The position numbers and the translations under genes are program-made. From NCBI GenBank assembly GCA_015060975.1, contig SUXI01000005.1, positions 1 to 55,809 of the forward strand: a DNA stretch of 55,809 bases, read 5' to 3'. Of the stretch, positions 36,201-42,893 are shown piece by piece (the first letter of the stretch is position 1; every line of letters begins with the position of its first letter). The notes beneath the pieces are model-generated. The model was not told where the DNA came from. It saw nothing but the letters and a program-made list of their open reading frames with translations, and did not search any database. The stretch is from Bacteroidales bacterium. Lineage in GTDB: Bacteria; Bacteroidota; Bacteroidia; Bacteroidales; Muribaculaceae.

Positions 36201-36495
36201 GATATTCCATTTTGACTCTTCCGCAGTTGTCATAAACAGTGAAGTCGGCGATATCAAACACCGCTTCCGAAGCACCCGCCTTCACCGTTGACACTTTCCT
36301 TCCCAATCCGTCGAAATAAGTCACCGACATTTTCGAGAGGTCGGAATAAGGATACGGCTCCTGCGTTGACGGTTCGATGGCCTCGAGCACTCGCACATAA
36401 TTGCGGTTAGAACTTTGCGCCGTCGCCATCTGCGCCACGAGTGCTATCCACCCGGCGATAATCAACAAAATGATATGTTTAACACGTTGGTTCAA
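33190..36495 (-). CDS. Full-length RHS protein (DUF6443) with permuted papain-like tip
   Basis: 1101 aa. The Sec signal peptide ends near MATAQ (residue 27). A DUF6443-type N-terminal domain follows, with FDGLGRKVSTVKAG, then about 700 residues of YD/RHS repeats forming the expected shell. The RHS core ends DPLAEKYPWLSPYNH. The tip is residues 919-1101 and is AT-rich, unlike the GC-richer body: His933 in GHSALL precedes Cys1043 in NHCGTAVQRSL, the His-before-Cys order of permuted NlpC/P60-LRAT-like papain folds. It is probably a cysteine peptidase, amidase or acyltransferase toxin. The start codon is TTG, where the paralogous leaders have ATG. Confidence 0.85.
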   Translation of the reverse strand: MNQRVKHIILLIIAGWIALVAQMATAQSSNRNYVRVLEAIEPSTQEPYPYSDLSKMSVTYFDGLGRKVSTVKAGASEAVFDIADFTVYDNCGRVKMEYLPIELPDVNGFYPSNFDYNAKTFHNDSRPFTEYIYDNASDNRIVEARLPGEKWHNDNKHARNSYDFNGVTGETACRRYDVNDKGELVNAGIYSQGSLRVTFSCDEDSNRMATFHDKAGRKLLVRRFLERFAAPSILVDTYFVYDRYGRLRYMISPEGAKLLGDEGICDSETIRLYCFSYEYDSRNRCVVKRLPGAEPVYFVYDKLNRVVFSQDGAQRSSSTWSVTKYDNRHRIAVEGVATIPGSTRESLQNQWGDTLLIESHDPSIMTESLLQYTSNFDIPGFVAHKAYFYDNYSHWSAVAAFPHDDAFESATAVSADGLLTGTALTDFSGNCYVTLAVYDRKGNVVLEAERDIYGQSHQVVNFFKYDFPGNPVKRKRVTSFLAEQMVTAEHSEEWDNYFGIWGQLYQSRHRYGNGEWVNLSLTGYDIDGRILSKARGKYNNIGLKTYYDYNIRGWLTSQSSPVFSQNLFYNTRMDSLPGVRPSVQNIFHNGNIAGWNESRWTPQGTVTGYRVVSYDNLGRITTVNDSEPERFSESYSYDLNGNITHIQRGGLPNTRFDDISVSYLGNRINRVVDNSGNDNLLGVIPQIPAALTLSPADTVGYDASGRMTSDYSRGVTQITYNPLGLPSAVRMGTKDRINYTYRADGVKMHEQSTHQYTKLVMKVSASGDTSYIERKAYDTRSRRRYGDYVTETGMPDKIYNEEGYIALHGDSVSYHFFERDYLGSVRAVFDLYGNLEQTNDYNVTGIPSSRHLGNADAHKHTGKEFQGFNGLAWYDNNARYYDCILARFTTQDPLAEKYPWLSPYNHCANNPLRYIDQNGDSIAVLNLGGIIGHSALLIQNENHKWDYYSVNGDNLYIMGTHKGGREFDDLGVGEFDSPTDFLNSSYNQKTENSKNDKNYANYDYESAYLIPTTTEQDNIIRTEFIKISKTEDYSINPLAPNHCGTAVQRSLQKAGIKVISERTIPSNGTSIGKRNKVTPFFPNDIYNTIKKNNPYGTEYKK
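33756..34284 (-). repeat. RHS core direct repeat, copy 2
   Basis: The 529-bp partner of 31722-32250, located inside the full-length RHS gene immediately before its tip. Confidence 0.9.
36464..36494 (-). repeat. RHS leader repeat, short copy B
   Basis: 31 bp shared with both mini-RHS leaders, encoding NQRVKHIIL. The rest of this leader has diverged, and its start codon position is TTG at 36493-36495. Confidence 0.75.
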
Positions 36496-36530
36496 TTAAA
36501 AAGGGTAATTTAAATATCGAATGAATAGAT

Positions 36531-37220
36531 TTACTCCTCAAAATAAAGATTTGTGGCCTCTGTAAATGTAAGACCTGTAATATTCTCCCTTTCAAGATGA
36601 TCCTTGAGCCGTTGGCTGATATATGTTCTAGAAATTAAATCTATGTCTGGCATGTCAAATATGTCCAGATAGTTACTAAACGATTTTTTGAAGAAAATTT
36701 TATACGAATCTAAAAAAAAACAAGTTTCACTGGGATTATGGTATAGTTTATCTCTTAGATTGTCTAATTCTTTGATTGAGGGAATATCAGTATATGTTTC
36801 ATATTTGTTCCAAGCATCTTCTTTTATAAAAACTGATTTTTGTAAATCGATGTGATTTAAAACATTTTCTTTCAGATATAGGTAATAATAATCATAATAA
36901 ATTTTATTTCTTAATACTTTTGATTGAAATATCTGGTGATTACCAATATTATATTGAGAAATAATATCTATTGTTTTTTTGTCAAAAAATGGATTAAGAC
37001 ACACCGTGCTAAGGGCGTTAGTCACTTTTGACCTTAATGAAAGGATATAACAATCAATAGATGGAGTTATCAATACATCCTTTTTTTCTTCTACTTGATC
37101 ATCTAACCAATATAGCCCACCCACCATATCCTTATCATATCCGTTTATAAACTTGTTGCATTGAGGGTATATAGAACCAATGACCCTGCTTTCACAAGAG
37201 GCTTTTATAATGTAGTACAT
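36531..37220 (-). CDS. Candidate cytosolic immunity protein for the AHH tip
   Basis: 229 aa with no signal peptide or membrane helix, acidic and Tyr/Asp/Ile-rich, encoded in AT-rich DNA. The region ILSLRSKVTNALSTVCLNPF and later YYDYYYLYLKENVLNHIDLQ recalls Imm11/DUF1629-type immunity proteins, but the resemblance is by eye and weak. It starts 14 nt after the stop of the AHH-nuclease mini-RHS gene. A soluble cytoplasmic protein is what a nuclease toxin would require for protection. Confidence 0.55.
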   Translation of the reverse strand: MYYIIKASCESRVIGSIYPQCNKFINGYDKDMVGGLYWLDDQVEEKKDVLITPSIDCYILSLRSKVTNALSTVCLNPFFDKKTIDIISQYNIGNHQIFQSKVLRNKIYYDYYYLYLKENVLNHIDLQKSVFIKEDAWNKYETYTDIPSIKELDNLRDKLYHNPSETCFFLDSYKIFFKKSFSNYLDIFDMPDIDLISRTYISQRLKDHLERENITGLTFTEATNLYFEE

Positions 37221-37234
37221 AATTAATAATTTAT

Positions 37235-38146
37235 TTAGTTAGTGTTAATAATTATAATATCATTTGGCGATTTAATAAAAGTATTATCTACAGGTGTTAT
37301 GTTTAGATTTTTGTTAAATAAATCGTTTATTTTTGTGTCAGGGTTATTCTCTATTTCTTGTTTGAGCTCTTTTATCGTTTTTTTAACAGCATTTAATGGA
37401 GAATTTTTTGTCGCATTTTTTTCTAAAAGTTGTCTTACTCCTTCTGTGTATTTAGGATGATTTCCATGCCTACCGGTATTGGTCTGTCGATAAAATTTTT
37501 CAATGCCAATATTATTCTCTTTCCCGTTTAATTTGAACCCATCTTTAATCGCTTGTTCTACAATTTTGTGTCCTTTTAGACTCTTAGGAATAATGTGATG
37601 TAATTCTGTCGGATTAGGTATTTTGGGAGTGGATGGAGATATTCTGTTAACCGTTGTGATTGGGTGGTTATTTGATATCAACAATGGATTTGATGCGCCC
37701 AATAAAGGATTAGGTGTTAGGAATATCTGTTTCCCGTCTCTATCCACAAATCTCAGCGGATTATTTGCGCAGTGGTTGTATGGTGATAGCCAAGGGTATT
37801 TCTCGGCGAGGGGGTCTTGAGTGGTGAATCGGGCGAGGATAGGGTCGTAGTAGCGAGCCCGGTTGTCATACCATCCGGCGTCCTGCAGCCCGAAATAGTC
37901 CTTTCCGGTGTGCAGCTTGATTGTTTGCGGCGCGAGATTGTTGGGTGTCAAGGGCAATCCCGAGGGGAAATAAACCGTGCTTTGCAACACATCGCCGTTC
38001 TCATCTATCACCGCCGCGGTGCTTCCGAGATAATCCCTCAGATAAAAACGGTGGGTAGGGGCAACCGTTGCAACTGCAACAAATGGCAAAATGGTAATCC
38101 ACATTGCCAATATAAACAAAATGATATGTTTGACACGTTGTTTCAT
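37235..38146 (-). CDS. Mini-RHS toxin: signal peptide, RHS core and AHH nuclease
   Basis: 303 aa. Residues 1-27 are a Sec signal peptide shared with the mini-RHS gene at 30204-30620. Residues 35-138 are a complete RHS-associated core (YLGSTAAVIDENG to NNPLRFVDRDG, including DPLAEKYPW). The tip from 139 carries ELHHIIP (His183, His184), NN at 211-212 and GRHGNH (His227, His230), the AHH variant of the HNH/EndoVII nuclease fold. The DUF6443 and shell repeats are entirely absent, so this is a minimal secreted RHS nuclease. A cytosolic immunity candidate follows after 14 nt. Confidence 0.8.
   Translation of the reverse strand: MKQRVKHIILFILAMWITILPFVAVATVAPTHRFYLRDYLGSTAAVIDENGDVLQSTVYFPSGLPLTPNNLAPQTIKLHTGKDYFGLQDAGWYDNRARYYDPILARFTTQDPLAEKYPWLSPYNHCANNPLRFVDRDGKQIFLTPNPLLGASNPLLISNNHPITTVNRISPSTPKIPNPTELHHIIPKSLKGHKIVEQAIKDGFKLNGKENNIGIEKFYRQTNTGRHGNHPKYTEGVRQLLEKNATKNSPLNAVKKTIKELKQEIENNPDTKINDLFNKNLNITPVDNTFIKSPNDIIIINTN
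37735..37840 (-). repeat. RHS core repeat, partial copy 3
   Basis: About 105 bp nearly identical to the left end of the 529-bp repeat (from the VDRDG junction through DPLAEKYPW to the ARFTTQ codons). Beyond 37840 the sequence diverges into a different core. Unlike copies 1 and 2 it ends abruptly, marking a recombination border. Confidence 0.75.
38034..38146 (-). repeat. RHS leader repeat, copy C
   Basis: Collinear with 30508-30620, with about four substitutions in 113 bp. Confidence 0.85.
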
Positions 38147-38185
38147 GGCAATTGTAAAATTAAATGATTGGCAATTAGAATCAAA

Positions 38186-38260
38186 CTATTTTTTGATAAA
38201 TTTGAAAGTGTATTGAGATTTTTTAAGTAAAACAGATAATAATAGTTTGGTAGTTTTCAT
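38186..38260 (-). other. Short signal-like peptide ORF ahead of the RHS array
   Basis: A 24-codon frame, MKTTKLLLSVLLKKSQYTFK then FIKK and a stop, begins 39 nt downstream of the promoter candidate at 38299-38329. Its start resembles a signal peptide. It may be the stump of a deleted gene or a leader peptide; nothing proves translation. Confidence 0.25.
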
Positions 38261-38298
38261 GGCGCTTTTGGTTTAAGTGATTATTACATTTAATAATA

Positions 38299-38329
38299 CA
38301 AATATCCCTAATTTATTTATCATTTACAA
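38299..38329 (-). promoter_or_regulatory. Promoter candidate for the RHS array
   Basis: On the minus strand TTG (38327-38329), 20 nt, GATATTTG (38299-38306), one mismatch in the -7 box. It lies ~150 nt before the AHH mini-RHS start. Confidence 0.35.
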
Positions 38330-38369
38330 CCGGCGTCCTACATTTTTGTCATTTTTTAACAATTCAATT

Positions 38370-38948
38370 TTATTCACTGTCTTCATCTAATTCTTTGTCA
38401 AGCGTTTGGCGAAGTTCCCGGATAAGACGACGTGTTTTGCGGTCGAATATATATCCACAAATACCACCTACGATAAGCCCAAAATATGCTCCATATATCA
38501 CTTCGGGATGTCCCATTTCTGAAAACACTCTAAACAAAATTATCACTAATGGCACAGCCAAAATCCACCCTAAAAGTTTCCCTTTACTACGAGTCTCTTC
38601 CACTTTTGTCACAGCAGTTAAAGCCTCTTTAGTTGTCATAACCGAGCAATCAATACCATCTATGAGTTTATAGATATACCAATTAACCAATCCCATAACC
38701 AAGAAGAAGAATGTATATATAATCAACACATCCACATCAACTCTATAGTGTTCATTAAACAACAAAATCCACGCCGGACTTATCACGCATAATGCCACTA
38801 ATGCCAGATAACGAGTCAGCAACTTTTTTCTCACTCCTTTTACTCGGTCATTGCTAATGCGCGCCAATAGTCGTTTATTATCTTTTTCAATTTGTTCGAT
38901 GCGCAATTCCATTGATTGCCATTGTTTTTTAAGTTTGTCAATATCCAT
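38370..38948 (-). CDS. Membrane protein paired with ECF sigma factor
   Basis: 192 aa. An N-terminal ~45-residue cytoplasmic coiled-coil-like helix (LKKQWQSMELRIEQIEKDNK) is followed by four membrane helices (about residues 46-65, 72-92, 125-142 and 148-165) and a charged C-terminal tail. It begins 11 nt after the sigma gene. The arrangement matches membrane-bound anti-sigma or regulatory partners of ECF factors in Bacteroidetes, but no zinc-binding anti-sigma motif is visible, so the role is inferred from position. Confidence 0.65.
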   Translation of the reverse strand: MDIDKLKKQWQSMELRIEQIEKDNKRLLARISNDRVKGVRKKLLTRYLALVALCVISPAWILLFNEHYRVDVDVLIIYTFFFLVMGLVNWYIYKLIDGIDCSVMTTKEALTAVTKVEETRSKGKLLGWILAVPLVIILFRVFSEMGHPEVIYGAYFGLIVGGICGYIFDRKTRRLIRELRQTLDKELDEDSE

Positions 38949-38959
38949 AGTATATAGTT

Positions 38960-39460
38960 TTATTCTTCGCTAAATTGTTGTAATTTAATTTTTATTCTAC
39001 GCAATCGCGATGCAACGTTGTTTCGACTCAATCCGGTAATCTCTGATATTTCATCATAAGATTTCTCATCGAGCCACAAGAGGATAATCGCCTTTTCGAG
39101 TCGGTCAAGGCGATTTATAAGTCGATATAATTCTTTTAGCTGTTGAAGTCGGGTACCATCATCGTTATCCATAACCGAAACATTTTCAATCGACTCCATT
39201 TCATCGTATTTGTGATTCTTGCGATAATAAGTTACACAAGTGTTGATGCTGGTGCGATAGATCCATGTTGACAATTGTGCTTCGCCACGAAAGCGGTCGA
39301 TTCCACGCCATAGATTTATCAATACTTCTTGATATAAATCCTTAAAATGCTCATCATCGGAAGCATACATATAGCACACTTTGTATATTAGTTGACGATT
39401 ATTCTCAACTATCAATACAAAACGTTCCTCTTTCTCTGATTTATTCTCCATTGAATTCAT
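38960..39460 (-). CDS. ECF-type RNA polymerase sigma factor
   Basis: A 166-aa sigma-70 family ECF protein. Region 2 spans about residues 20-95, with DLYQEVLINLWRGIDRFRG and the WIYRTSINTC promoter-melting segment. Region 4 spans about 110-165, with the SYDEISEITGLSRNNVASRL helix-turn-helix. It is followed by its presumed membrane regulator. A minus-strand TAAATTTG (39534-39541) lies about 74 nt upstream. Confidence 0.9.
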   Translation of the reverse strand: MNSMENKSEKEERFVLIVENNRQLIYKVCYMYASDDEHFKDLYQEVLINLWRGIDRFRGEAQLSTWIYRTSINTCVTYYRKNHKYDEMESIENVSVMDNDDGTRLQQLKELYRLINRLDRLEKAIILLWLDEKSYDEISEITGLSRNNVASRLRRIKIKLQQFSEE

Positions 39461-39497
39461 CTAATTATGCACATTAGACGCACAAACCGTTTTTTAG

Positions 39498-39541
39498 TTG
39501 CATATCTATCAAAGAAAAATTATAATTTTGCGACAAATTTA
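39498..39541. promoter_or_regulatory. Divergent overlapping promoter region
   Basis: The plus strand has TTG (39498-39500), 22 nt, TAATTTTG (39523-39530) for the gene at 39554. The minus strand has TAAATTTG (39534-39541) pointing to the sigma gene. The two -7 boxes are 3 nt apart, so polymerase binding to one should hinder the other. Confidence 0.4.
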
Positions 39542-39553
39542 ATGCATTTTTTA

Positions 39554-40195
39554 ATGGAACAGATAAAAGCATTGTTAAATAATTGCCACACAATTGATGA
39601 AATGATTGACCGTGGCGAGGTGGAAGATGCCGTGAGGCTTTCGGGCGAACTGCTTGCTAAAGCCGACTCGCTATGGGCTGTGGCTAAAAATAATAACAGT
39701 TCATCACTCGATGAAATCTCGGTACTTGCAATACTTGCCGCTTATCATTGTGAAGCATTAGCTTTGATGAGTAACGTAACTGACGCATACGCCACGGCCG
39801 TTACAGTACTTTTTCAAATGGCAATTGATGGCAACGAATCGCTCTCGCTCGACCAATCGGCCATGCAACTATATATCACTGCTATTTCTACATTGATGCA
39901 AATCATCAATCAACAGTTTGCCAACGCCGACAATGTCGCTCGCAATCATATTAATGAAATAATGCGTTATTTGGCATCAATGCTTTATTACTATTATAAC
40001 AAAGTGGGTAAATCGCGTCACGATTTCCCCCATTTACATGTTGCCTATCAAATTTTGTCTCAATTACGCAACGATGTAGATATACAATCCCCCACAATCA
40101 AAGTTCTTGACGAAGAGGTCAACCCCTCTACTCCACTCCCACTCTTCAGCGACTTGGTGGGTCGTTCTCATGCAATGGGATTGATGGCCGATTAA
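39554..40195 (+). CDS. Helical protein of unknown function
   Basis: 213 aa, almost wholly alpha-helical (TPR-like appearance: SVLAILAAYHCEALALMSNV, YATAVTVLFQMAIDG, YITAISTLMQIINQQF), with no signal peptide. No family is recognised. The start is set at ATG 39554, because the longer frame from 39467 would begin upstream of the promoter -7 box; ATG 39542 is an alternative. It is divergent from the ECF sigma gene. Confidence 0.65.
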   Translation: MEQIKALLNNCHTIDEMIDRGEVEDAVRLSGELLAKADSLWAVAKNNNSSSLDEISVLAILAAYHCEALALMSNVTDAYATAVTVLFQMAIDGNESLSLDQSAMQLYITAISTLMQIINQQFANADNVARNHINEIMRYLASMLYYYYNKVGKSRHDFPHLHVAYQILSQLRNDVDIQSPTIKVLDEEVNPSTPLPLFSDLVGRSHAMGLMAD

Positions 40196-40213
40196 TTATA
40201 CCCTATATAGAAA

Positions 40214-40241
40214 AAGCCTGCCACATTATTGCGACAGACTT
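40214..40241 (-). terminator. Terminator of the outer-membrane barrel gene
   Basis: On the minus strand an 11-bp stem with G-U pairs (arms 40231-40241 and 40214-40224), followed by five T, placed 26 nt after the stop of the barrel gene. Confidence 0.55.
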
Positions 40242-40267
40242 ATTTTTTTACGATTTAAATCAACTTA

Positions 40268-40879
40268 TTAGAATAAGTAAGCAGCAGTGATAGTCCAGCA
40301 ATTTCTTTTACCGTCGATATCTGTCCAATTACCATCAACACCGGCAATTTCCAATGTATTGTTCAAACCAAAACCATAACCTGCGCTGATTTGCAATTTT
40401 CTCAATAGTTGAACACCTACACCGACATTCCAAGAAACATCAACTTTCTTTTCTTTTAGCGCTTCTTCTATTTCAGCTTTACCTGCAAGAAATGAAAAGC
40501 AAGGACCGGTAAATATGTATGGAGATACAATATTACCCGCAATTGGCAAACCAATTTTCCATTTCAAATTAACAGGCACTTCAATGTAGCTACGAGCTTT
40601 ATCGACTCCTCCTTCAAAACCATCAACGCCTACATTTACTTTATTGTGAACATACATAAGTGATGCATCAACTCCAAGGTTCAACACCGGAAGCATAAAT
40701 TCAGCCATTACACCACCGGTAAAACCGGCTTGATTATCTGAAGCAAGTGCTTTTTCATCAAAACTTATTTTGTTTACCTTAAGACCGGCTTTTACACCAA
40801 AAGAGAGTTGAGCCGAAGCGGTTGCAGATATTGCCAATACAGCAATCATCGCTACAAAAATTCTTTTAACTGATTTCAT
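40268..40879 (-). CDS. Outer-membrane beta-barrel protein (porin family)
   Basis: 203 aa. A signal peptide ends near ATASAQ (residue 23). Strands such as LSFGVKAGLKVNKISF, VMAEFMLPVLNLGVDASLMY and the terminal WTITAAYLF with aromatic end fit an eight-strand barrel of the PorT/OmpW-like beta-brl family of Bacteroidetes. Ligand and role are unknown. It is monocistronic, with a promoter and a terminator. Confidence 0.85.
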   Translation of the reverse strand: MKSVKRIFVAMIAVLAISATASAQLSFGVKAGLKVNKISFDEKALASDNQAGFTGGVMAEFMLPVLNLGVDASLMYVHNKVNVGVDGFEGGVDKARSYIEVPVNLKWKIGLPIAGNIVSPYIFTGPCFSFLAGKAEIEEALKEKKVDVSWNVGVGVQLLRKLQISAGYGFGLNNTLEIAGVDGNWTDIDGKRNCWTITAAYLF

Positions 40880-40918
40880 AATCTACAAATTTTAATTAAT
40901 ATTAATATATTCTTTATG

Positions 40919-40952
40919 CAAAGTTAATACTTTTACTGTCATTTCATACAAA
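40919..40952 (-). promoter_or_regulatory. Promoter of the barrel gene
   Basis: On the minus strand TTTG (40949-40952), 22 nt, TAACTTTG (40919-40926), about 40 nt before the start. Confidence 0.55.
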
Positions 40953-41041
40953 CGAATGAAAAAAATTCTCACATTCAATCATTTTATGTTTAATGTTTGA
41001 ATATTCATCATTAAATTTGCCAAATAAAACAATACCACAAC

Positions 41042-41398
41042 ATGGCCGCTAATTCTATTTCAATTTCAATATCAGTTACCGACGTTGCTCGTGCCGACAT
41101 ATTAATAATAACAAACAGAATATACTATAGGTTTGCGACAACCGATACCGCCGAAGAAGGTGAATTGCCTTATAATAACACAACTCCAATCATCGAGCAA
41201 TTGGAATTATCACTATTATCACCAACAACAAATCCTCTACCTGATGATGTAAAATTTCATGCAGTAATAAAGTATCAATCGACCAATGATGATATTATCA
41301 TTAAAAACAATATGATTTCCACTGCCACATTCAACAGCATAATAAAACAACTGTCAAATATATGTGATGGATTTATTTTTTTAAAAGGATTTTATTGA
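41042..41398 (+). CDS. Small protein of unknown function
   Basis: 118 aa, no signal peptide or membrane helix, with a beta-then-helix character (NSISISISVTDVARADILII; later FNSIIKQLSNICDGFIFLKG). No family is recognised. A TAAATTTG -7 box at 41012-41019 precedes it by 22 nt, and the ATG is well placed, which supports a real gene. It converges on trkH with a 16-nt gap. Confidence 0.55.
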   Translation: MAANSISISISVTDVARADILIITNRIYYRFATTDTAEEGELPYNNTTPIIEQLELSLLSPTTNPLPDDVKFHAVIKYQSTNDDIIIKNNMISTATFNSIIKQLSNICDGFIFLKGFY

Positions 41399-41414
41399 AG
41401 ATTCCTTAATTAGA

Positions 41415-42887
41415 TTATTTTCTCCAAAAATCACGAGAAAACAATATTAACACTGTAAACAATTCCAAACGACCTATCACCATCAATAACGCCAATACCC
41501 ATTTCCCAAAATCGGGGATAATATCGTATGATCCTCCATACCCTGTCACTCCAGCTCCCAGTCCGGTATTGCCTATACATGAAAACGCCGAGAAAAACGC
41601 ATCAACAAGCGGAATCCCTATCGTTGTCAATACAATACCACCAACCATTATCAACATCACATATAAACACAAGAATGCAATCACCTTATTGACCAATTCG
41701 GGTGATAACACTTTACCATTGACCCTCACTGAATGAATAGCATTAGGATGGATACATCGGTGAATCTCATTTCGCACATTTTTAACTAAAAACAACATGC
41801 GATCCATTTTTGCGCCTCCACTAGTTGAACCTGCACATGCTCCAATAAACATCAATACAAACATTAATGCTATTACAAATGCACCCCATTTTTCAAAATT
41901 ACTAACCGTCAATCCTGTAGATGTTATTGTTGAGATAATTAAAAACAATGGGTCAACTATTGTATCTTCGAATGTGTGCGCTTCTTTATTCGCGAATATC
42001 GCAACAACAAATAACACCAACATCACGCCTATCACATAAATGTATGTTCTAAACACCTCGCTTCTCCACAGCTCGCGCACATGACCTGTTGACGCCCGAA
42101 ACAATAACGCAAAATTCACACCACCCAAAAACATAAACAATGTCACTATGATTTTCACATACATCGAGTTCCATGCGCCCACACTTGCATCACGGGTCGA
42201 AAATCCGCCTGTTGACATTGTGCTAAAGGCATGACACAACGCATCAAAAAAATTCATTGGTCCCAACCATAACAAAAATGTCAATAATGCGGTTAATATA
42301 ACATAAACAAGCCACAACCCTTTTGCGGTTTGGCTCACGCGAGGGCGCAATTTTTCATGTGTGATACCGGTAACTTCAGCATTAAACATCTGCATCCCTC
42401 CCGAATGGTTAAGCATAGGTATTACCGCTAATGTAAACAGAATAATCCCCATTCCCCCAATCCATTGCATCAAACATCTCCACATCAACATTCCATGCGA
42501 TAAATGTTCAATTGAGGTCATTACGGTGGCTCCGGTTGTTGTAAATCCCGACATGGTTTCAAAAAATGCATCACTGATTTTCAATTCCAAATCACCAATC
42601 ATAAAAGGCAACATTCCAAATATTGAGAAGAATATCCATGTCATAGCAGTTAGTAAGAATCCCTCTCGTTTTCCCATCTCAGTGCGTTCGGGTTTAATGC
42701 AATAAGCCATCAACACGCCCGACAAAGCTGTAATTCCTGCGGTAACAGCAAAAGCTTGCGCATCGGCTTCATCATAAATGATACATGTAATCAATGGCAA
42801 CAGCATAAAAACCGCTTCTACCATCAAAAGCCAACCAACAACCCGTGAAAGCATCAAAAAATTAATTTGCGAGCGCTGCCTAAACAT
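41415..42887 (-). CDS. trkH: TrkH family potassium uptake protein
   Basis: A 490-aa inner-membrane K+ channel subunit with about ten helices arranged as four membrane-pore-membrane repeats. Selectivity-filter-like segments are visible: GFTTTGATV, STGGFSTRD, TSTGLTVSN and GNTGLGAGV. It pairs with the gating subunit TrkA, encoded just upstream (6-nt gap). Together they import K+ for osmotic and pH balance. Last gene of the small ORF-dxs-trkA-trkH unit. Confidence 0.95.
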   Translation of the reverse strand: MFRQRSQINFLMLSRVVGWLLMVEAVFMLLPLITCIIYDEADAQAFAVTAGITALSGVLMAYCIKPERTEMGKREGFLLTAMTWIFFSIFGMLPFMIGDLELKISDAFFETMSGFTTTGATVMTSIEHLSHGMLMWRCLMQWIGGMGIILFTLAVIPMLNHSGGMQMFNAEVTGITHEKLRPRVSQTAKGLWLVYVILTALLTFLLWLGPMNFFDALCHAFSTMSTGGFSTRDASVGAWNSMYVKIIVTLFMFLGGVNFALLFRASTGHVRELWRSEVFRTYIYVIGVMLVLFVVAIFANKEAHTFEDTIVDPLFLIISTITSTGLTVSNFEKWGAFVIALMFVLMFIGACAGSTSGGAKMDRMLFLVKNVRNEIHRCIHPNAIHSVRVNGKVLSPELVNKVIAFLCLYVMLIMVGGIVLTTIGIPLVDAFFSAFSCIGNTGLGAGVTGYGGSYDIIPDFGKWVLALLMVIGRLELFTVLILFSRDFWRK

Positions 42888-42893
42888 ATATTA

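Noticed and set aside
30204..38146. Possibility that the repeats are a transposon or CRISPR
   Set aside because: The repeats are long, encode RHS core or leader protein in frame, and carry no transposase, terminal inverted repeats or regular spacers.
39467..39553. 29-residue extension of the helical unknown protein
   Set aside because: It starts upstream of the TAATTTTG -7 box, so it would not be in the transcript.
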